A stretch of 64,000 bases of DNA from Xestospongia muta (taxonomy: Eukaryota; Porifera; Demospongiae; Haplosclerida; Petrosiidae): contig OY848922.1 of NCBI GenBank assembly GCA_963693285.1, forward strand, positions 6,870,923-6,934,922, given 5' to 3'. The notes beneath the pieces are model-generated. The model was not told the DNA's origin. It worked only from the letters and a program-made list of their open reading frames with translations, and made no database searches. Positions 24,627 to 36,682 of the stretch are shown here, in pieces. The position numbers were made by a program, and so were the translations under genes. Position 1 is the first letter of the stretch, and each line of letters starts with the position of its first letter.

Positions 24627-24960
24627 CTAAGGTAGTCTTAATGATGTTTGGTCAAGTTCTTCAAAATCAGAAATTGTCACTTCAGCTCTTTCATTAGTGA
24701 TAGGAATATGTGTTGCTAAAGACTGATCAGTATCAGTGTTGTGTAGTATCTGTTGTGTTGTGTCAACAAACACAACATATAAATACATGTACTTATAGAA
24801 ATTGTGTGAATAACTTACAATTGTGATATTCACTGTTGACATTTTTTTAAAAAAAGCTCTCCCATTAGTGTGTTAGCATTCCAAGTAATATTAAGTCTTT
24901 CTCCAACTCCAAGACTGACTTCATCATCTTCAATTTGAACATCTTTGAGTCTTATTTTGT
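24627..24960 (-). pseudogene. Extracellular segment N-terminal to AMOP
   Basis: The minus strand reads LKDVQIEDDEVSLGVGERLN followed by ITWNANTLMGELF near 24950-24845, then a segment with THIPITNERAEVTISDF ending at 24627. The pattern fits the beta-rich region that precedes AMOP in related proteins. A poly-T/A run at 24841-24850 disturbs the join. From about 24957 outwards this sequence also appears, inverted, at the end of the window. Confidence 0.4.
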
Positions 24961-25601
24961 AGATTCAACTTCTAATGGTGATACTAATTAATAAAAAGAA
25001 ATATACTAATATGAAAGTAATATTAAGTCTTTCTATACTATATTTAGCACTCTGTCGTGAAGACAGACATCTATAAATTACTGTTTTTCTGTCTGTACTG
25101 AAAGGGCTTCTTATAAACAAAACAAGGCTTTGTGAATAATACCACAGATATGTTAATACTAATTCTTTTGCTACTCACTATACTATACCCATGTGACTTG
25201 CCCATATGTAATTGACATGCCCTATAACCTATATAATCTATAACCTCTATATATTTAGGCTTAATAGTATATGTGCATGTACTGCTCCTGATTTGTGCAT
25301 GTATTAATTGTTACTTACATTAAAATCATTATCATCTCCACCTTCTTTGTGGTTTAAAATAACGTCATTGTGGTATACAAGAGTACTCAAGTCTAAACAA
25401 GACCAAACTAAATTATGTCATAATAATTATAACTTTGTGTATAATACAAGTTATATTAATATTATTAGTCATACTTATAACAGATCAAAATTGATAGTGG
25501 TTTAAGAAAGTAATACCTCTCTTAATGAAGCTTTGTATTTTTGTCCTTAAAGACTCTCGTCTTCTACTACAGTGGTACTTATTTTCATAATTTTTACTGT
25601 C

Positions 25602-25923
25602 ACTAGTATCTTTTACATTAACTGACTTATTCGTAGACAATGTTTGTAAAAGAGTATTGCTTTATTATTCTCTATTTTTTGACTGTACATTTAATACTGA
25701 AAACTGGTCATTTCACATTTACTCACATCAAAACTATACTGATACATGACATATCTTATAGATTATGTTACAGAGTTTTGTTATAGAGTTAAAGAATTAG
25801 AATTAATATAGATTTTGTGAACTAAAAGAAGTTGTAGCAGAAATATCTAAAGTAGACAAAATACTGCTATTATATTTAATGTTGCTAAATGTATTACTAG
25901 ATATAGACATACTTGTCACTAGT
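25602..25923. repeat. 322-base ACTAGT-bounded segment, orientation 1
   Basis: Bounded by ACTAGT at both ends. It starts ACTAGTATCTTTTACATTAA and ends ACTTGTCACTAGT. The right flank is AGTAGTAAGAGTCTC, about 40 bases that are missing from the L-mid and L-inner units. Confidence 0.85.
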
Positions 25924-26455
25924 AGTAGTAAGAGTCTCTTTTTATTGTTAGACAGCTGATACTTCTGTTTACTAATTTCTAAAAGATTTTCTGTACAAGA
26001 GAAACACACATAGTAAAAAAAATAAACAAATATAACCTTCCATTATATGAATGATAAATTGGTGTAGTATGTACATAATTGATATATATGTATCCTTTAT
26101 AACTATAATATCAATTTAAACATAAATTGAAATTAAAATTTAAAACATGGCCTTCACAATAATGTATTAATTATAACAACACCAAACCAAAATACACGTT
26201 CCAATTTAAGAATACCTTCTATTAGAGATATTAACTGTTGAACATCTTTCTCAAGCACAATCATCTCTGGATCAACTTCAGTATTATTATTAATAAATTC
26301 CAATAGTGAGGTCATCTATAAAATGTATTGTATCAGTAACAAGGAATACTGACATTATATCGATATGGTAATTTGTAAGTTAATAGATGATTACGTTCTC
26401 CAAATAATATACTTACCTGGTCTTTGTAAGCCAGCAGTTGAGCCTTGAATGTCTT
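25803..26455 (-). pseudogene. SMNDC1-like N-terminal exons, L-outer
   Basis: Exon a (about 26455-26417) reads TFKAQLLAYKDQ and ends at a GTAAGT donor. Exon b (26315-26216) reads MTSLLEFINNNTEVDPEMVV, then LEKDVQQLISLIE. Exon c starts at 25990 with ENLLEISKQ. Spliced in phase, this resembles the N-terminus of SMNDC1/SPF30 (pattern K-x-Q-L-x-x-Y-K-x-Q-[LM] ... D-L-Q-x-[VL]-I-x-L-x-x-x-L-L), a Tudor-domain splicing factor. After ISKQ the frame reads KYQLSNNKKRL and stops at 25803; no Tudor domain is seen. A start codon for exon a is not obvious. Probably a truncated copy; the assignment is from memory of the family. Confidence 0.45.
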
Positions 26456-27288
26456 TCTTCATATTCCTGGATATTCTCAAATAATACTTACAGTATACGG
26501 AGGTATACTAAAACATTCTAAAATTTATATAGAAATAAAATGCAAACGAAATACATAACTCCGTATACTTTCCAAAAACTGTTATATTGATTTTGAATAT
26601 AATAAAGTTCAGTAACAAAAACGACGAAAAACTATTAAGACAGTTTTCAAGTCACAAAAATGATTTGAAAAGTAAAAGCAGAAGTATGAACTTGAAATAA
26701 CTTTCAGTTGAGGTTAAAAATGTTTTTAAATAACAAAATATTAATCAAAAAAAATGTAATGAAAAATGTAAAGAAAAAATTGAAAAGTAAAATTTATAAT
26801 AAAACAGTCTCTGTAGTTGAACAGTCCCCAAGAAGTCCAGTGACAGTCTCCAATCCAGTAATTGTAGGAAAGAGAAGATAGAGAGTCCCCAAGAAGTCCA
26901 GTGAAGGTGTCCAGTCCAATTCAATAGTTGTAGAAAAGAGAAGATAGAAGTTCTCCAAGAACTCCAATGACAGTCTCCAATCCAGTAATTGTAAAAACGA
27001 AAAGATCGAGAGTTCCAAAGAGTCCAGTCAGTCCACAAGTTGAGAACATAGAGGGAGAAAGAGAGAATACCAACTGGATTACTAGAGAATGGATGAGATG
27101 TGGATGGATGGATGGAGAAACTGCTCACCTTTTTCACCAGTACTGCTCCTGCAAGGAAAGAAAAGAGAGTTGTTACTAACTGATGGTGACAATGAATGGA
27201 TAGAAAGTGAAGAGAGACAGAGGAAGTGAAAAAGGACCACCAACCAACACACACACAGCACACACACACGCACCCTAGAAGATCAGAG

Positions 27289-27361
27289 CTCTCCCCCGCC
27301 ACCTGGCGGCCTTGGATATTTTTTAAAAATTTTTTTGAGGCCGCCAGGCGGCAGGGGAGAG
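27289..27361. repeat. 73-base GC-rich hairpin, L-outer
   Basis: CTCTCCCCCGCCACCTGGCG with GCCT continues the left stem; AGGCCGCCAGGCGGCAGGGG with AGAG is the right stem. Together they form an almost perfect ~24-base stem with an A/T-rich loop. It stands out from the AT-rich surroundings and occurs once in each tandem unit. Confidence 0.85.
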
Positions 27362-28248
27362 ATAATTAATAGGATTTGTAAGAATGTGTTGTATAGTGTA
27401 TGGGCCAAAAAGCCCAAAATAAAATTTAAAAAAAATTAAAAGAAGAGGAAAGAAGGCTTGAAGGAAAAAGAGAGAGAGAAGAGACCAGGCAGGAGAGTGA
27501 CTCATCTTTTACATCCAGAGAACATCAGACAACTGAGAACAGTCAAAACATCAGAGTACTGTCAAAACATCAGAGAGCTGTCAAAACATCAGAGAGCATC
27601 AGAGAACCCATAGTAAGTAAGAGCTTCAAAATTGAGTCCTGTAGAAAGGAAGAGAAATAAGCAAATAGCGAACTGACTGATCCAAACAAAAATTAAAAGA
27701 AATAATTAAATAAAAAAGGTAAAAAAGAACAGAAAAAAAAAGAAAATAAAAGAATGATCATAACTGAATGAAAAGATGATCCAGCGAAGAGAGAAGATCC
27801 AACGAGAAGTGACGAACGAAGAGACGATTCGTGAAGAGGGGTGATCCAACGAAGAGACGTGTTGTAGCGACGAAGACCCACGGGGGTCTGTGTATTAATA
27901 CAAGATTGAAAATGGAGTCACTTTATACTTTCAAGACGTCTCTCTCATGCTTCCATTTGACAAACATTAGACACATACTCGTGACAAATTTGGCGGGAAA
28001 TAACTTCACACCTTCACCATGTGTGACCATTATTAATTGATTTTTAATTGATCTTATTAACAATTAATTAAATCTTCTAAATATGAAAAATATTAACTAT
28101 TATTTAACTTGTTACTGTGAACTGACGTACTGACTAACCAGAATACATCATGTCAAATTTGCTGTCATACTCATTAGTTATGCTACCTATCATCTACAAA
28201 TAAAATTTTAATGTATCATTAAGTTATATTAAAAAGATCTCATTAGCG

Positions 28249-28344
28249 TTAATTTTGTAATATGCTTTCAGTAACTGGATTGTCATCAGATAATGGAAAT
28301 AGGTCATCACCAGGAGGATATAGATCATCATCTTTTCCAATAGC
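28249..28344 (-). other. Acidic C-terminal exon candidate, L-outer
   Basis: After a TCAATTAG acceptor the minus strand reads AIGKDDDLYPPGDDLFPLSD followed by DNPVTESILQN and a stop. It is present in every tandem unit with only in-frame length change (GDD or GDDD). The short upstream ATG block (ATGGCTACTGAA) has lost its GT donor in this unit. The product is unknown. Confidence 0.35.
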
Positions 28345-28520
28345 CTAATTGAAAATACATCAAGTATTTAAGCAAAGCAGCTACTATTTGTCAAGCAGGA
28401 AGTCCATACACTTTAATTGTATTATAATACTGATCCCATAATCCTCAATATTAGCTATACACAAGAAAGTATGGACTCTATACTTGACTGATACTCATTT
28501 CAGTAGCCATCAATTTAACT

Positions 28521-28949
28521 ATAGTATGTCCGAGTTGAGAAGAGCCCCTTATTAAAAAAAGGTGTTTTATGCATGGAATGTAAGGTGAGGTATTTTTATT
28601 TTATTTTATTTTATTTTTAATAATAATAGTCATAATAGAACATTTGTTCATGTAATTAGAATTGTAATTTTTTAATTTCCTCATGACACATGGCTAACTT
28701 CTTGAGATGAAAATTGTTATTTGTTAAATCCTTGAAAGTGTGTAATTTAAAGTATGACGAAGGTATGCCATTAAAAATGTATGGAGTTTTTTAGTTTGCT
28801 ACTTTCTCGTAGCACTAGACAGCCAAATTTTATATATAAAATGCACATTTGCAAGCTGAATCGATTGGTGCAAGTTCCATGCAGATAGCATGTAAAACGG
28901 CAAAGTTATTTACATGTCTGGGTGGCTCTTCTCAACTCGAACATACTAT
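28521..28949. mobile_element. MITE-like element with 26-base inverted ends, L-outer
   Basis: The left end (28521-28546) begins ATAGTATGTCCGAGTTGAGA and continues AGAGCC. The right end (28924-28949) is its reverse complement with one change. The flanks are compatible with a TA target duplication. No transposase frame is present, so this is a non-autonomous DNA transposon by structure. The interior is A/T-rich, with a TTTTA run near 28590-28617. Confidence 0.8.
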
Positions 28950-29226
28950 TTATCACAATTAAATATGTGTTGGACATAAACTGTACATATGTTATATGTT
29001 ATCATTGTTTGAAACTCACCATTATTGTTCAGTCTTTACATTGGATTCTTAGAGAGACATACTAAGACAAAGACCCAAAATAAAAATGGTGTAAGGCAAT
29101 GGAGTATATCATAATATGAGGATATAATGTAGATGACAATATTATCATTATGATGTACGTTCAATCAGGTGTAGCTATAGAAATGCTATTTTAAATACTT
29201 TATACAGTCAAAGTAGATAAATGAAT

Positions 29227-29548
29227 ACTAGTGACAAGTATGTCTATATCTAGTAATACATTTAGCAACATTAAATATAATAGCAGTATTTTGTCGACTT
29301 TAGATATTTCTGCTACAACTCTTTTTAATTCACAAAATCTATATTAATTCTAATTCTTTAACTCTATAACAAAACTCTGTAACATAATCTATAAGATATG
29401 TCATGTATCAGTATAGTTTTGATGTGAGTAAATGTGAAATGACCAGTTTTCAGTATTAAATGTACAGTCAAAAAATAGAGAATAATAAAGCAATACTCTT
29501 TTACAAACATTGTCTACGAATAAGTCAGTTAATGTAAAAGATACTAGT
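29227..29548. repeat. 322-base ACTAGT-bounded segment, orientation 2
   Basis: The same 322 bases as 25602-25923 but reverse-complemented, again ending in ACTAGT on both sides. It marks the junction between L-outer and L-mid. Confidence 0.85.
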
Positions 29549-30053
29549 AACCTCTGTTTACTAATTTCTAAAAGATTTTCTGTACAAGAGAAACACACAT
29601 AGTAAAAAAAAAAAATAAATAAATATAACCTTCCATTATATGAATGATAAAATGGTGTAGTATGTACATATAATTGATATATATGTATCCTCTATAATTT
29701 TAATATCAATTTAAACATAAATTGAAATTGAAATTTAAAACATGGCCTTCACAATAATGTATTAATTATAACAACACCAAACCAAAATACATGTTCCAAT
29801 TTAAGAATACCTTCTATTAGAGATATTAACTGTTGAACATCTTTCTCAAGCACAATCATCTCTGGATCAACTTCAGTATTATTATTAATAAATTCCAATA
29901 GTGAGGTCATCTATAAAATGTATTGTATCAGTAACAAGGAATACTGACATTATATCGATATGGTAATTTCTAAGTTAATAGATGATTACGTTCTCCAAAT
30001 AATATACTTACCTGGTCTTTGTAAGCCAGCAGTTGAGCCTTGAATGTCTTCCT
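29404..30053 (-). pseudogene. SMNDC1-like N-terminal exons, L-mid
   Basis: Exon b is 29910-29811 (same 100 bases as in L-outer), with exon a near 30053-30013 and exon c from about 29589. After ISKQ the frame runs into the inverted 322-base segment and encodes RLLVSFTLTDLFVDN instead of the L-outer continuation, ending near 29404. Confidence 0.42.
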
Positions 30054-30884
30054 TCATATTCCTGGATATTCTCAAATAATACTTACAGTATACGGAGGTA
30101 TACTAAAACATTCTAAAATTTTATATAGAAATAAAATGCAAACGAAATACATAACTCCGTATACTTTCCAAAAACTGTTATATTGATTTTGAATATAATA
30201 AAGTTCAGTAACAAAAACGACGAAAAACTATTAAGACAGTTTTCAAGTCACAAAAATGATTTGAAAAGTAAAAGCAGAAGTATGAACTTGAAATAACTTT
30301 CAGTTGAGGTTAAAAATGTTTTTAAATAACAAAATATTAATCAAAAAAAATGTAATGAAAAATGTAAAGAAAAAATTGAAAAGTAAAATTTATAATAAAA
30401 CAGTCTCTGTAGTTGAACAGTCCCCAAGAAGTCCAGTGACAGTCTCCAATCCAGTAATTGTAGGAAAGAGAAGATAGAGAGTCCCCAAGAAGTCCAGTGA
30501 AGGTGTCCAGTCCAATTCAATAGTTGTAGAAAAGAGAAGATAGAAGTTCTCCAAGAACTCCAATGACAGTCTCCAATCCAGTAATTGTAAAAACGAAAAG
30601 ATCGAGAGTTCCAAAGAGTCCAGTCAGTCCACAAGTTGAGAACATAGAGGGAGAAAGAGAGAATACCAACTGGATTACTAGAGAATGGATGAGATGTGGA
30701 TGGATGGATGGAGAAACTGCTCACCTTTTTCACCAGTACTGCTCCTGCAAGGAAAGAAAAGAGAGTTGTTACTAACTGATGGTGACAATGAATGGATAGA
30801 AAGTGAAGAGAGACAGAGGAAGTGAAAAAGGACCACCAACCAACACACACACAGCACACACACACGCACCCTAGAAGATCAGAG

Positions 30885-30957
30885 CTCTCCCCGGCCACCT
30901 GGCGGCCTTGGATATTTTTTAAAAATTTTTTTGAGGCCGCCAGGCGGCAGGGGAGAG
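30885..30957. repeat. 73-base GC-rich hairpin, L-mid
   Basis: Same stem-loop; one stem base differs (CCCCGGCC instead of CCCCCGCC). Confidence 0.85.
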
Positions 30958-32084
30958 ATAATTAATAGGATTTGTAAGAATGTGTTGTATAGTGTATGGG
31001 CCAAATAGCCCAAAATAAAATTAAAAAAAAAATTAAAAGAAGAGGAAAGAAGGCTTGAAGAAAGAAGACAGAAGAGACCAGGTAGGAGAGTGACTCATCT
31101 TTTACATCCAAAGAACATCAGACAACTGAGAACAGTTAAAACATCAGAGTACTGTCAAAACATCAGAGAGCATCAGAGAACCCATAGTAAGTAAGAGCTT
31201 CAAAATTGAGTCCTGTAGAAAGGAAGAGAAATAGACAAATAGCGAACTGACTGATCCAAACAAAAATTAAAAGAAATAATAATTAAATAAAAAAGGTAAA
31301 AAAGAACAGAAAAAAAAAATAAAAGAATGATCATAACTGAATGAAAAGATGATCCAGTGAAGAGAGAAGATCCAACGAGAAGTGACGAACGAAGAGACGA
31401 TTCGTGAAGAGGGGTGATCCAACGAAGAGACGTGTTGTAGCGACGTAGACCCACGGGGATACAAGATTGAAAATGGAGTTACTTTATACTTTCAAGACGT
31501 CTCTCTCATGCTTCCATTTGACAAACATTAGACACATACTCGTGACAGATTTGGCGGGAAATAACTTCACACCTTCACCATGTGTGACCAATATTAATTG
31601 ACTTTTAATTGATCTTATTAACAATTAATTAAATCTTCTAAATATGAAAAATATTAACTATTATTTATCTTGTTACTGTGAACTGACATAATGACTAACC
31701 AGAATACATCATGTCAAATTTGCTGTCATACTCATTAGTTATGCTACCTATCATCTACGAATAAAATTTTAATGTATCGTTAAGTTATATCAAAGAGATC
31801 TCATTAGCGTTAATTTTGTAATATGCTTTCAGTAACTGGATTGTCATCAGATAATGGGAATAAGTCATCATCACCAGGAGGATATAGATCATCATCTTTT
31901 CCAATAGCCTAATTGAAAATACATCAAATATTTAAGCAAAGCAGCTACTATATGTCAAGCAGGAAGTCCATACACTTTAATTGTATTATAATACTGATCC
32001 CATAATCCTCAATATTACCTATACACAAGAAAGTATGGACGTCATGCTTGACTGATATTCACTTCAGTAGCCATCAATTTAACT

Positions 32085-32515
32085 ATAGTATGTCCGAGTT
32101 GAGAAGAGCCCCTTATAAAAAAAGGTGTTTTATGCATGGAATGTAAGGTGAGGTATTTTTTACTTTATTTAATTTATTTTTTATAATAATAATAGTCATA
32201 ATAGAACATTTGTTCTTGTAATTAGAATTGTAATTTTCAATTTCCTCATGACACATGGCTGACTTCTTGAGGTGAAAATTGTTATTTGTTAAATCCTTGA
32301 AATTGTGTAATTTTAAAGTATGACGAAGGTATGCCATTGAAAATGTATGAAGTTTTTTAGTTTGCTACTTTCTCGTAGCACTAGACAGCCAAATTTTATA
32401 TATAAAATGCGCGTTTACAAGCTGAATCGATTGGTATAAGTTCTATGTAGATAGCACGTAAAACGGCAAAGTTATTTACATGTCTGGGTGGCTCTTCTCA
32501 ATTCGGACATACTAT
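32085..32515. mobile_element. MITE-like element, L-mid
   Basis: Same inverted ends and interior as 28521-28949. A 74-codon frame inside it (32337-32113, minus) is AT-driven and not conserved in the other copies. Confidence 0.8.
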
Positions 32516-32804
32516 AAGTACTTACAATTAAAAATATGTTGTACATAAACTGTGAACTTAAGAATTGCATTATATGTTATCATTGTTTGAAACTCACCAT
32601 TATTGTTCAGTCTTTACATTGGATTCTTAGAGAGACATACTAAGACAAAGACCCAAAATAAAAATGGTGTAAGGCAATGGAGTATATCATAATATGAGGA
32701 TATAATGTAGATGACAATATTATCATTATGATGTACGTTCAATCAGGTGTAGCTATAGAAATGCTATTTTAAATACTTTATACAGACAAAGTAGATAAAT
32801 GAAT

Positions 32805-33126
32805 ACTAGTGACAAGTATGTCGATATCTAGTAATACATTTAGCAACATTAAATATAATAGCAGTATTTTGTCGACTTTAGATATTTCTGCTACAACTCT
32901 TTTTAATTCACATAATCTATATTAATTCTAATTCTTTAACTCTATAACAAAACTCTGTAACATAATCTATAAGATATGTAATGTATCAGTATAGTTTTGA
33001 TGTGAGTAAATGTGAAATGACCAGTTTTCAGTATTAAATGTACAGTCAAAAAATAGAGAATAATAAAGCAATACTCTTTTACAAACATTGTCTACGAATA
33101 AGTCAGTTAATGTAAAAGATACTAGT
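32805..33126. repeat. 322-base ACTAGT-bounded segment, orientation 2
   Basis: Same orientation and length as 29227-29548. It marks the junction between L-mid and L-inner. Confidence 0.85.
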
Positions 33127-33629
33127 AACCTCTGTTTACTAATTTCTAAAAGATTTTCTGTACAAGAGAAACACATATAGTAAAAAAAAATAAATAAATA
33201 TAACCTTCCATTATATGAATGATAAAATGGTGTAGTATGTACATATAATTGATATATATGTATCCTCTATAATTTTAATATCAATTTAAACATAAATTGA
33301 AATTAAAATTTAAAACATGGCCTTCAGAATAATGTATTAATTATAAAAACACCAAACCAAAATACATGTTCCAATTTAAGAATACCTTCTATTAGAGATA
33401 TTAACTGTTGAACATCTTTCTCAAGCACAATCATCTCTGGATCAACTTCAGTATTATTATTAATAAATTCCAATAGTGAGGTCATCTATAAAATGTATTG
33501 TATCGGTAACAAGGAATACTGACATTATATCGATATGGTAATTTGTAAGTTAATAGATGATTACGTTCTCCAAATAATATACTTACCTGGTCTTTGTAAG
33601 CCAGCAGTTGAGCCTTGAATGTCTTTCTT
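32970..33629 (-). pseudogene. SMNDC1-like N-terminal exons, L-inner
   Basis: Exon b is 33485-33386; exon a is near 33629-33589 and exon c runs from about 33165. Same layout and same altered tail as L-mid. Confidence 0.42.
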
Positions 33630-34450
33630 CATATTCCTGGATATTCTCAAATAATACTTACAGTATACGGAGGTATACTAAAACATTCTAAAATTTATAT
33701 AGAAATAAAATGCAAACGAAATACATAACTCCGTATACTTTCCAAAAACTGTTATGTTGATTTTGAATATAATAAAGTTCAGTAACAAAAACGACGAAAA
33801 ACTATTAAGACAGTTTTCACGTCACAAAAATGAATTGAAAAGTAAAAGCAGCAGTATGAACTTAAAATAACTTTCAGTTGAGGTTAAAAATGTTTTTAAA
33901 TAACAAAATATTAATCAAAAAAATGTAATGAAAAAATGTAAAGAAAGAATTGAAAAGTAAAATTTATAATAAAACAGTCTCTGTAGTTGAACAGTCCCCA
34001 AGAAGTCCAGTGACAGTCTCCAATCCAGTAATTGTAGGAAAGAGAAGATAGAGAGTCCCCAAGAAGTCCGGTGAAGGTGTCCAATTCAGTAGTTGTAGAA
34101 AAGAGAGGATAGAAGGTCTCCAAGAACTCCAATGACAGTCTCCAATCCAGTAATTGTAAAACGAAAAGGTCGAGAGATCCAAAGAGTCCAGTCAGTCCAC
34201 AAGTTGAGAACATAGAGGGAGAAAGAGAGAATAACAACTGGATTACTAGAGAATGGATGAGATGTGGATGGATGGATGGACAAACTGCTCACCTTTTTCA
34301 CCAGTACTGCTCCTGCAAGGAAAGAAAAGAGAGTTGTTACTAACTGATGGTGACAATGAATGGATAGAAAGTGAAGAGAGACAGAGGAAGTGAAAAAGGA
34401 CCACCAACCAACACACACACAGCACACACACGCACCCTAGAAGATCAGAG

Positions 34451-34523
34451 CTCTCCCCCGCCACCTGGCGGCCTTGGATATTTTTAAAAAAATTTTTTGA
34501 GGCCGCCAGGCGGCAGGGGAGAG
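34451..34523. repeat. 73-base GC-rich hairpin, L-inner
   Basis: Same stem as L-outer with a slightly different A/T loop. Confidence 0.85.
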
Positions 34524-35679
34524 ATAATTAATAGGATTTGTAAGAATGTGTTGTATAGTGTATGGGCCAAATAGCCCAAAATAAAATTAAAAAAAAATTA
34601 AAAGAAGAGGAAAGAAGGCTTGAAGGAAGAAGAGAGAGAGAAGAGACCAGGAAGGAGAGTGACTCATCTTTTACATCCAGAGAACATCAGACAACTGAGA
34701 ACAGTCAAAACATCAGAGTACTGTCAAAACATCAGAGAACTGTCAAAACATCAGAGAGCATCAGAGAACCCATAGTAAGTAAGAGCTTCAAAATTGAGTC
34801 CTGTAGAAAGGAAGAGAAATAATCAAATAGCGAACTGACTTATCCAAACAAAAATTAAAAGAAATAATTAAATAAAAAAGGTGAAAAAGAACAGAAAAAA
34901 AAAGAAAATAAAAGAATGATCATAACTGAATGAAAAGATGATCCAGCGAAGAGAGAAGATCCAACGAGAAGTGACGAACGAAGAGACGATTCGTGAAGAG
35001 GGGTGATCCAACGAAGAGACGTGTTGTAGCGACGAAGACCCACGGGGGTCTGTGTATTAATACAAGATTGAAAATGGAGTCACTTTATACTTTCAAGACG
35101 TCTCTCTCATGCTTCCATTTGACAAACATTAGACACATACTCGTGACAAATTTGGCGGGAAATAACTTCACACCTTCACCATGTGTGACCAATATTAATT
35201 GATTTTTAATAGATCTTATTAACAATTAATTAAGTCTTCTAAATATGAAAAATATTATTTATCTTGTTACTGGGAACGGACATACTGACTAACCAGAATA
35301 CATCATGTCAAATTTGCTGTCATACTCATTAGATATGATCACTACCTATCATCTACAAATAACATTTTAATGAATCATTAAGTTATATTAAAGAGATCTC
35401 ATTAGTATTAAATTTGTAATATGCTTTCAGTAACTGGATTTTTATCAGATAATGGAAATAGGTCATCACCAGGAGGATATAGATCATCATCTTTTCCAAT
35501 AGCCTAATTGAAAATACATCAAATATTTAAGCAAAGCAGTTACTATTTGTCAAGCAGGAAGTCCATACACTTTAATTGTATTATAATACTGATCCCATAA
35601 TCCTCAATATTAGCTATACACAAGAAAGTATGGACTTCATACTTGACTGATACTCACTTCAGTAGCCATTAATTTAACT

Positions 35680-36109
35680 ATAGTATGTCCGAGTTGAGAA
35701 GAGCCCCTTATTAAAAAAAGGTGTTTTATGCATGGATGTAAGGTGAGGTATTTTTTAATTTATTTTATTTATTTTTTATAATAATAATAGTCATAATAGA
35801 ACATTTGTTCATGTAATTAGAATTGTAATTTTCAATTTCCTCGTGACACACGGCTGACTTCTTGAGGAGAAAATTGTTATTTGTTAAATCCTTGAAAGTG
35901 TGTAATTTAAAGTATGACGAAGGTATGCCATTAAAAATGTATGGTGTTTTTTAGTTTGCTACTTTCTCGTTTCACTAGACAGCCAAATTTTATATGTAAA
36001 AAGGACATTTGCAAGCTAAATCAATTGGTGCAAGTTCCATGCAGATAACATGTAAAATGGCAAAGTTATTTACATGTCTGGGTGGCTCTTCTCAACTCGG
36101 ACATACTAT
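35680..36109. mobile_element. MITE-like element, L-inner
   Basis: Same element at the same place in the unit, so it was inserted before the units were amplified. Confidence 0.8.
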
Positions 36110-36682
36110 TTATCACAATTTAAAATGTGTTGTACATAAACTGTGAACTTAAGAATTGCATTATATGTTATCATTGTTTGAAACTCACCATTATTGTTCA
36201 GTCTTTACATTGGATTCTTAGAGAGACATACTAAGACAAAGACCCAAAATAAAAATGGTGTAAGGCAATGGAGTATATCATAGTTTGAGGATATAATGTA
36301 GATGACAATATTATCATTATGATGTAAGTTCAATCAGGTGTAGCTATAGAAATGCTATTTTAAATACTTCTTACAGTCAAAGTAGATAATAAATATTATT
36401 CTCTGATGTTATTAACAGAGCAAGTATAATACTAGGAATCTTTCGATGTTAACAATTTACTTAAAATGTTGATATAGTAAATAACCTTCTATTAGTTAGT
36501 TAGAGAAAATATACCTGGCCGTGTAAGCTACATCACAAAACTGAGGGAAAGCAAGTAATATTTTTTTGGTCTCTTTGTAATACCTATCTTTTTAATGTAA
36601 GATTGACATCGCTTTATGAAACAGTTAAGTAGTGTGGAATCAATCATCATTGTGTACATGTATAACAATTGTATATATGTAC

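Larger units (their letters stand above)
19350..24960 (-). pseudogene. AMOP-VWD-SRCR-Ig receptor-like gene, decayed
   Basis: Read on the minus strand, the locus holds exon-like blocks in the order: an extracellular segment (24960-24840), AMOP, VWD, about five SRCR domains each split over two exons, one Ig domain and an EGF/cysteine-rich tail. AMOP and VWD occur together in metazoan surface proteins such as SUSD2 and MUC4; SRCR arrays are typical of sponge surface receptors. Lesions I can see are TGA at 23464-23462, TAA at the end of the VWD exon, TGA at 21856-21854, a stop in SRCR 1, a frameshift in the Ig domain near 20130, and stops in the tail. I infer a pseudogene or a badly assembled allele. 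Individual domains are listed separately. Where the 5' end lies, and whether it continues into the palindrome arm, is unclear. Confidence 0.7.
25602..29226. repeat. Tandem unit L-outer (about 3.6 kb)
   Basis: First of three head-to-tail units in the left arm. On its minus strand it holds the exon with DDDLYPPGDD (28344-28249), a long pyrimidine-rich leader with internal repeats (about 28000-26750), a 20-base exon-like block between TTGCAG and GTGAGC (about 27150-27130), a 73-base hairpin and SMNDC1-like exons. A MITE lies at 28521-28949. The 322-base ACTAGT segment here is opposite in orientation to the mid and inner units. Confidence 0.85.
29227..32804. repeat. Tandem unit L-mid
   Basis: Second unit, near-identical to the flanking ones over about 3.6 kb. 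It begins exactly at the ACTAGT-bounded 322-base segment, joined to the end of the preceding unit at AAAGTAGATAAATGAAT. This unit has no counterpart in the right arm, which has only two. Confidence 0.85.
32805..36384. repeat. Tandem unit L-inner
   Basis: Third unit; it pairs with 56170-59728 in the right arm. Its inner end at TCAAAGTAGATAA runs into unique sequence, which defines the original unit border. One of the internal sub-repeats of about 50 bases in the leader is shortened relative to L-outer and L-mid. Confidence 0.85.

Noticed and set aside
26745..27302. 185-codon minus-strand frame starting MAGESSDLLGC, repeated in other units
   Set aside because: It is built from CA/TG runs, pyrimidine-rich leader and ~50-base sub-repeats, starts inside the hairpin, and is frame-disrupted in L-inner and R-inner. 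Splice-like sites cut through it.
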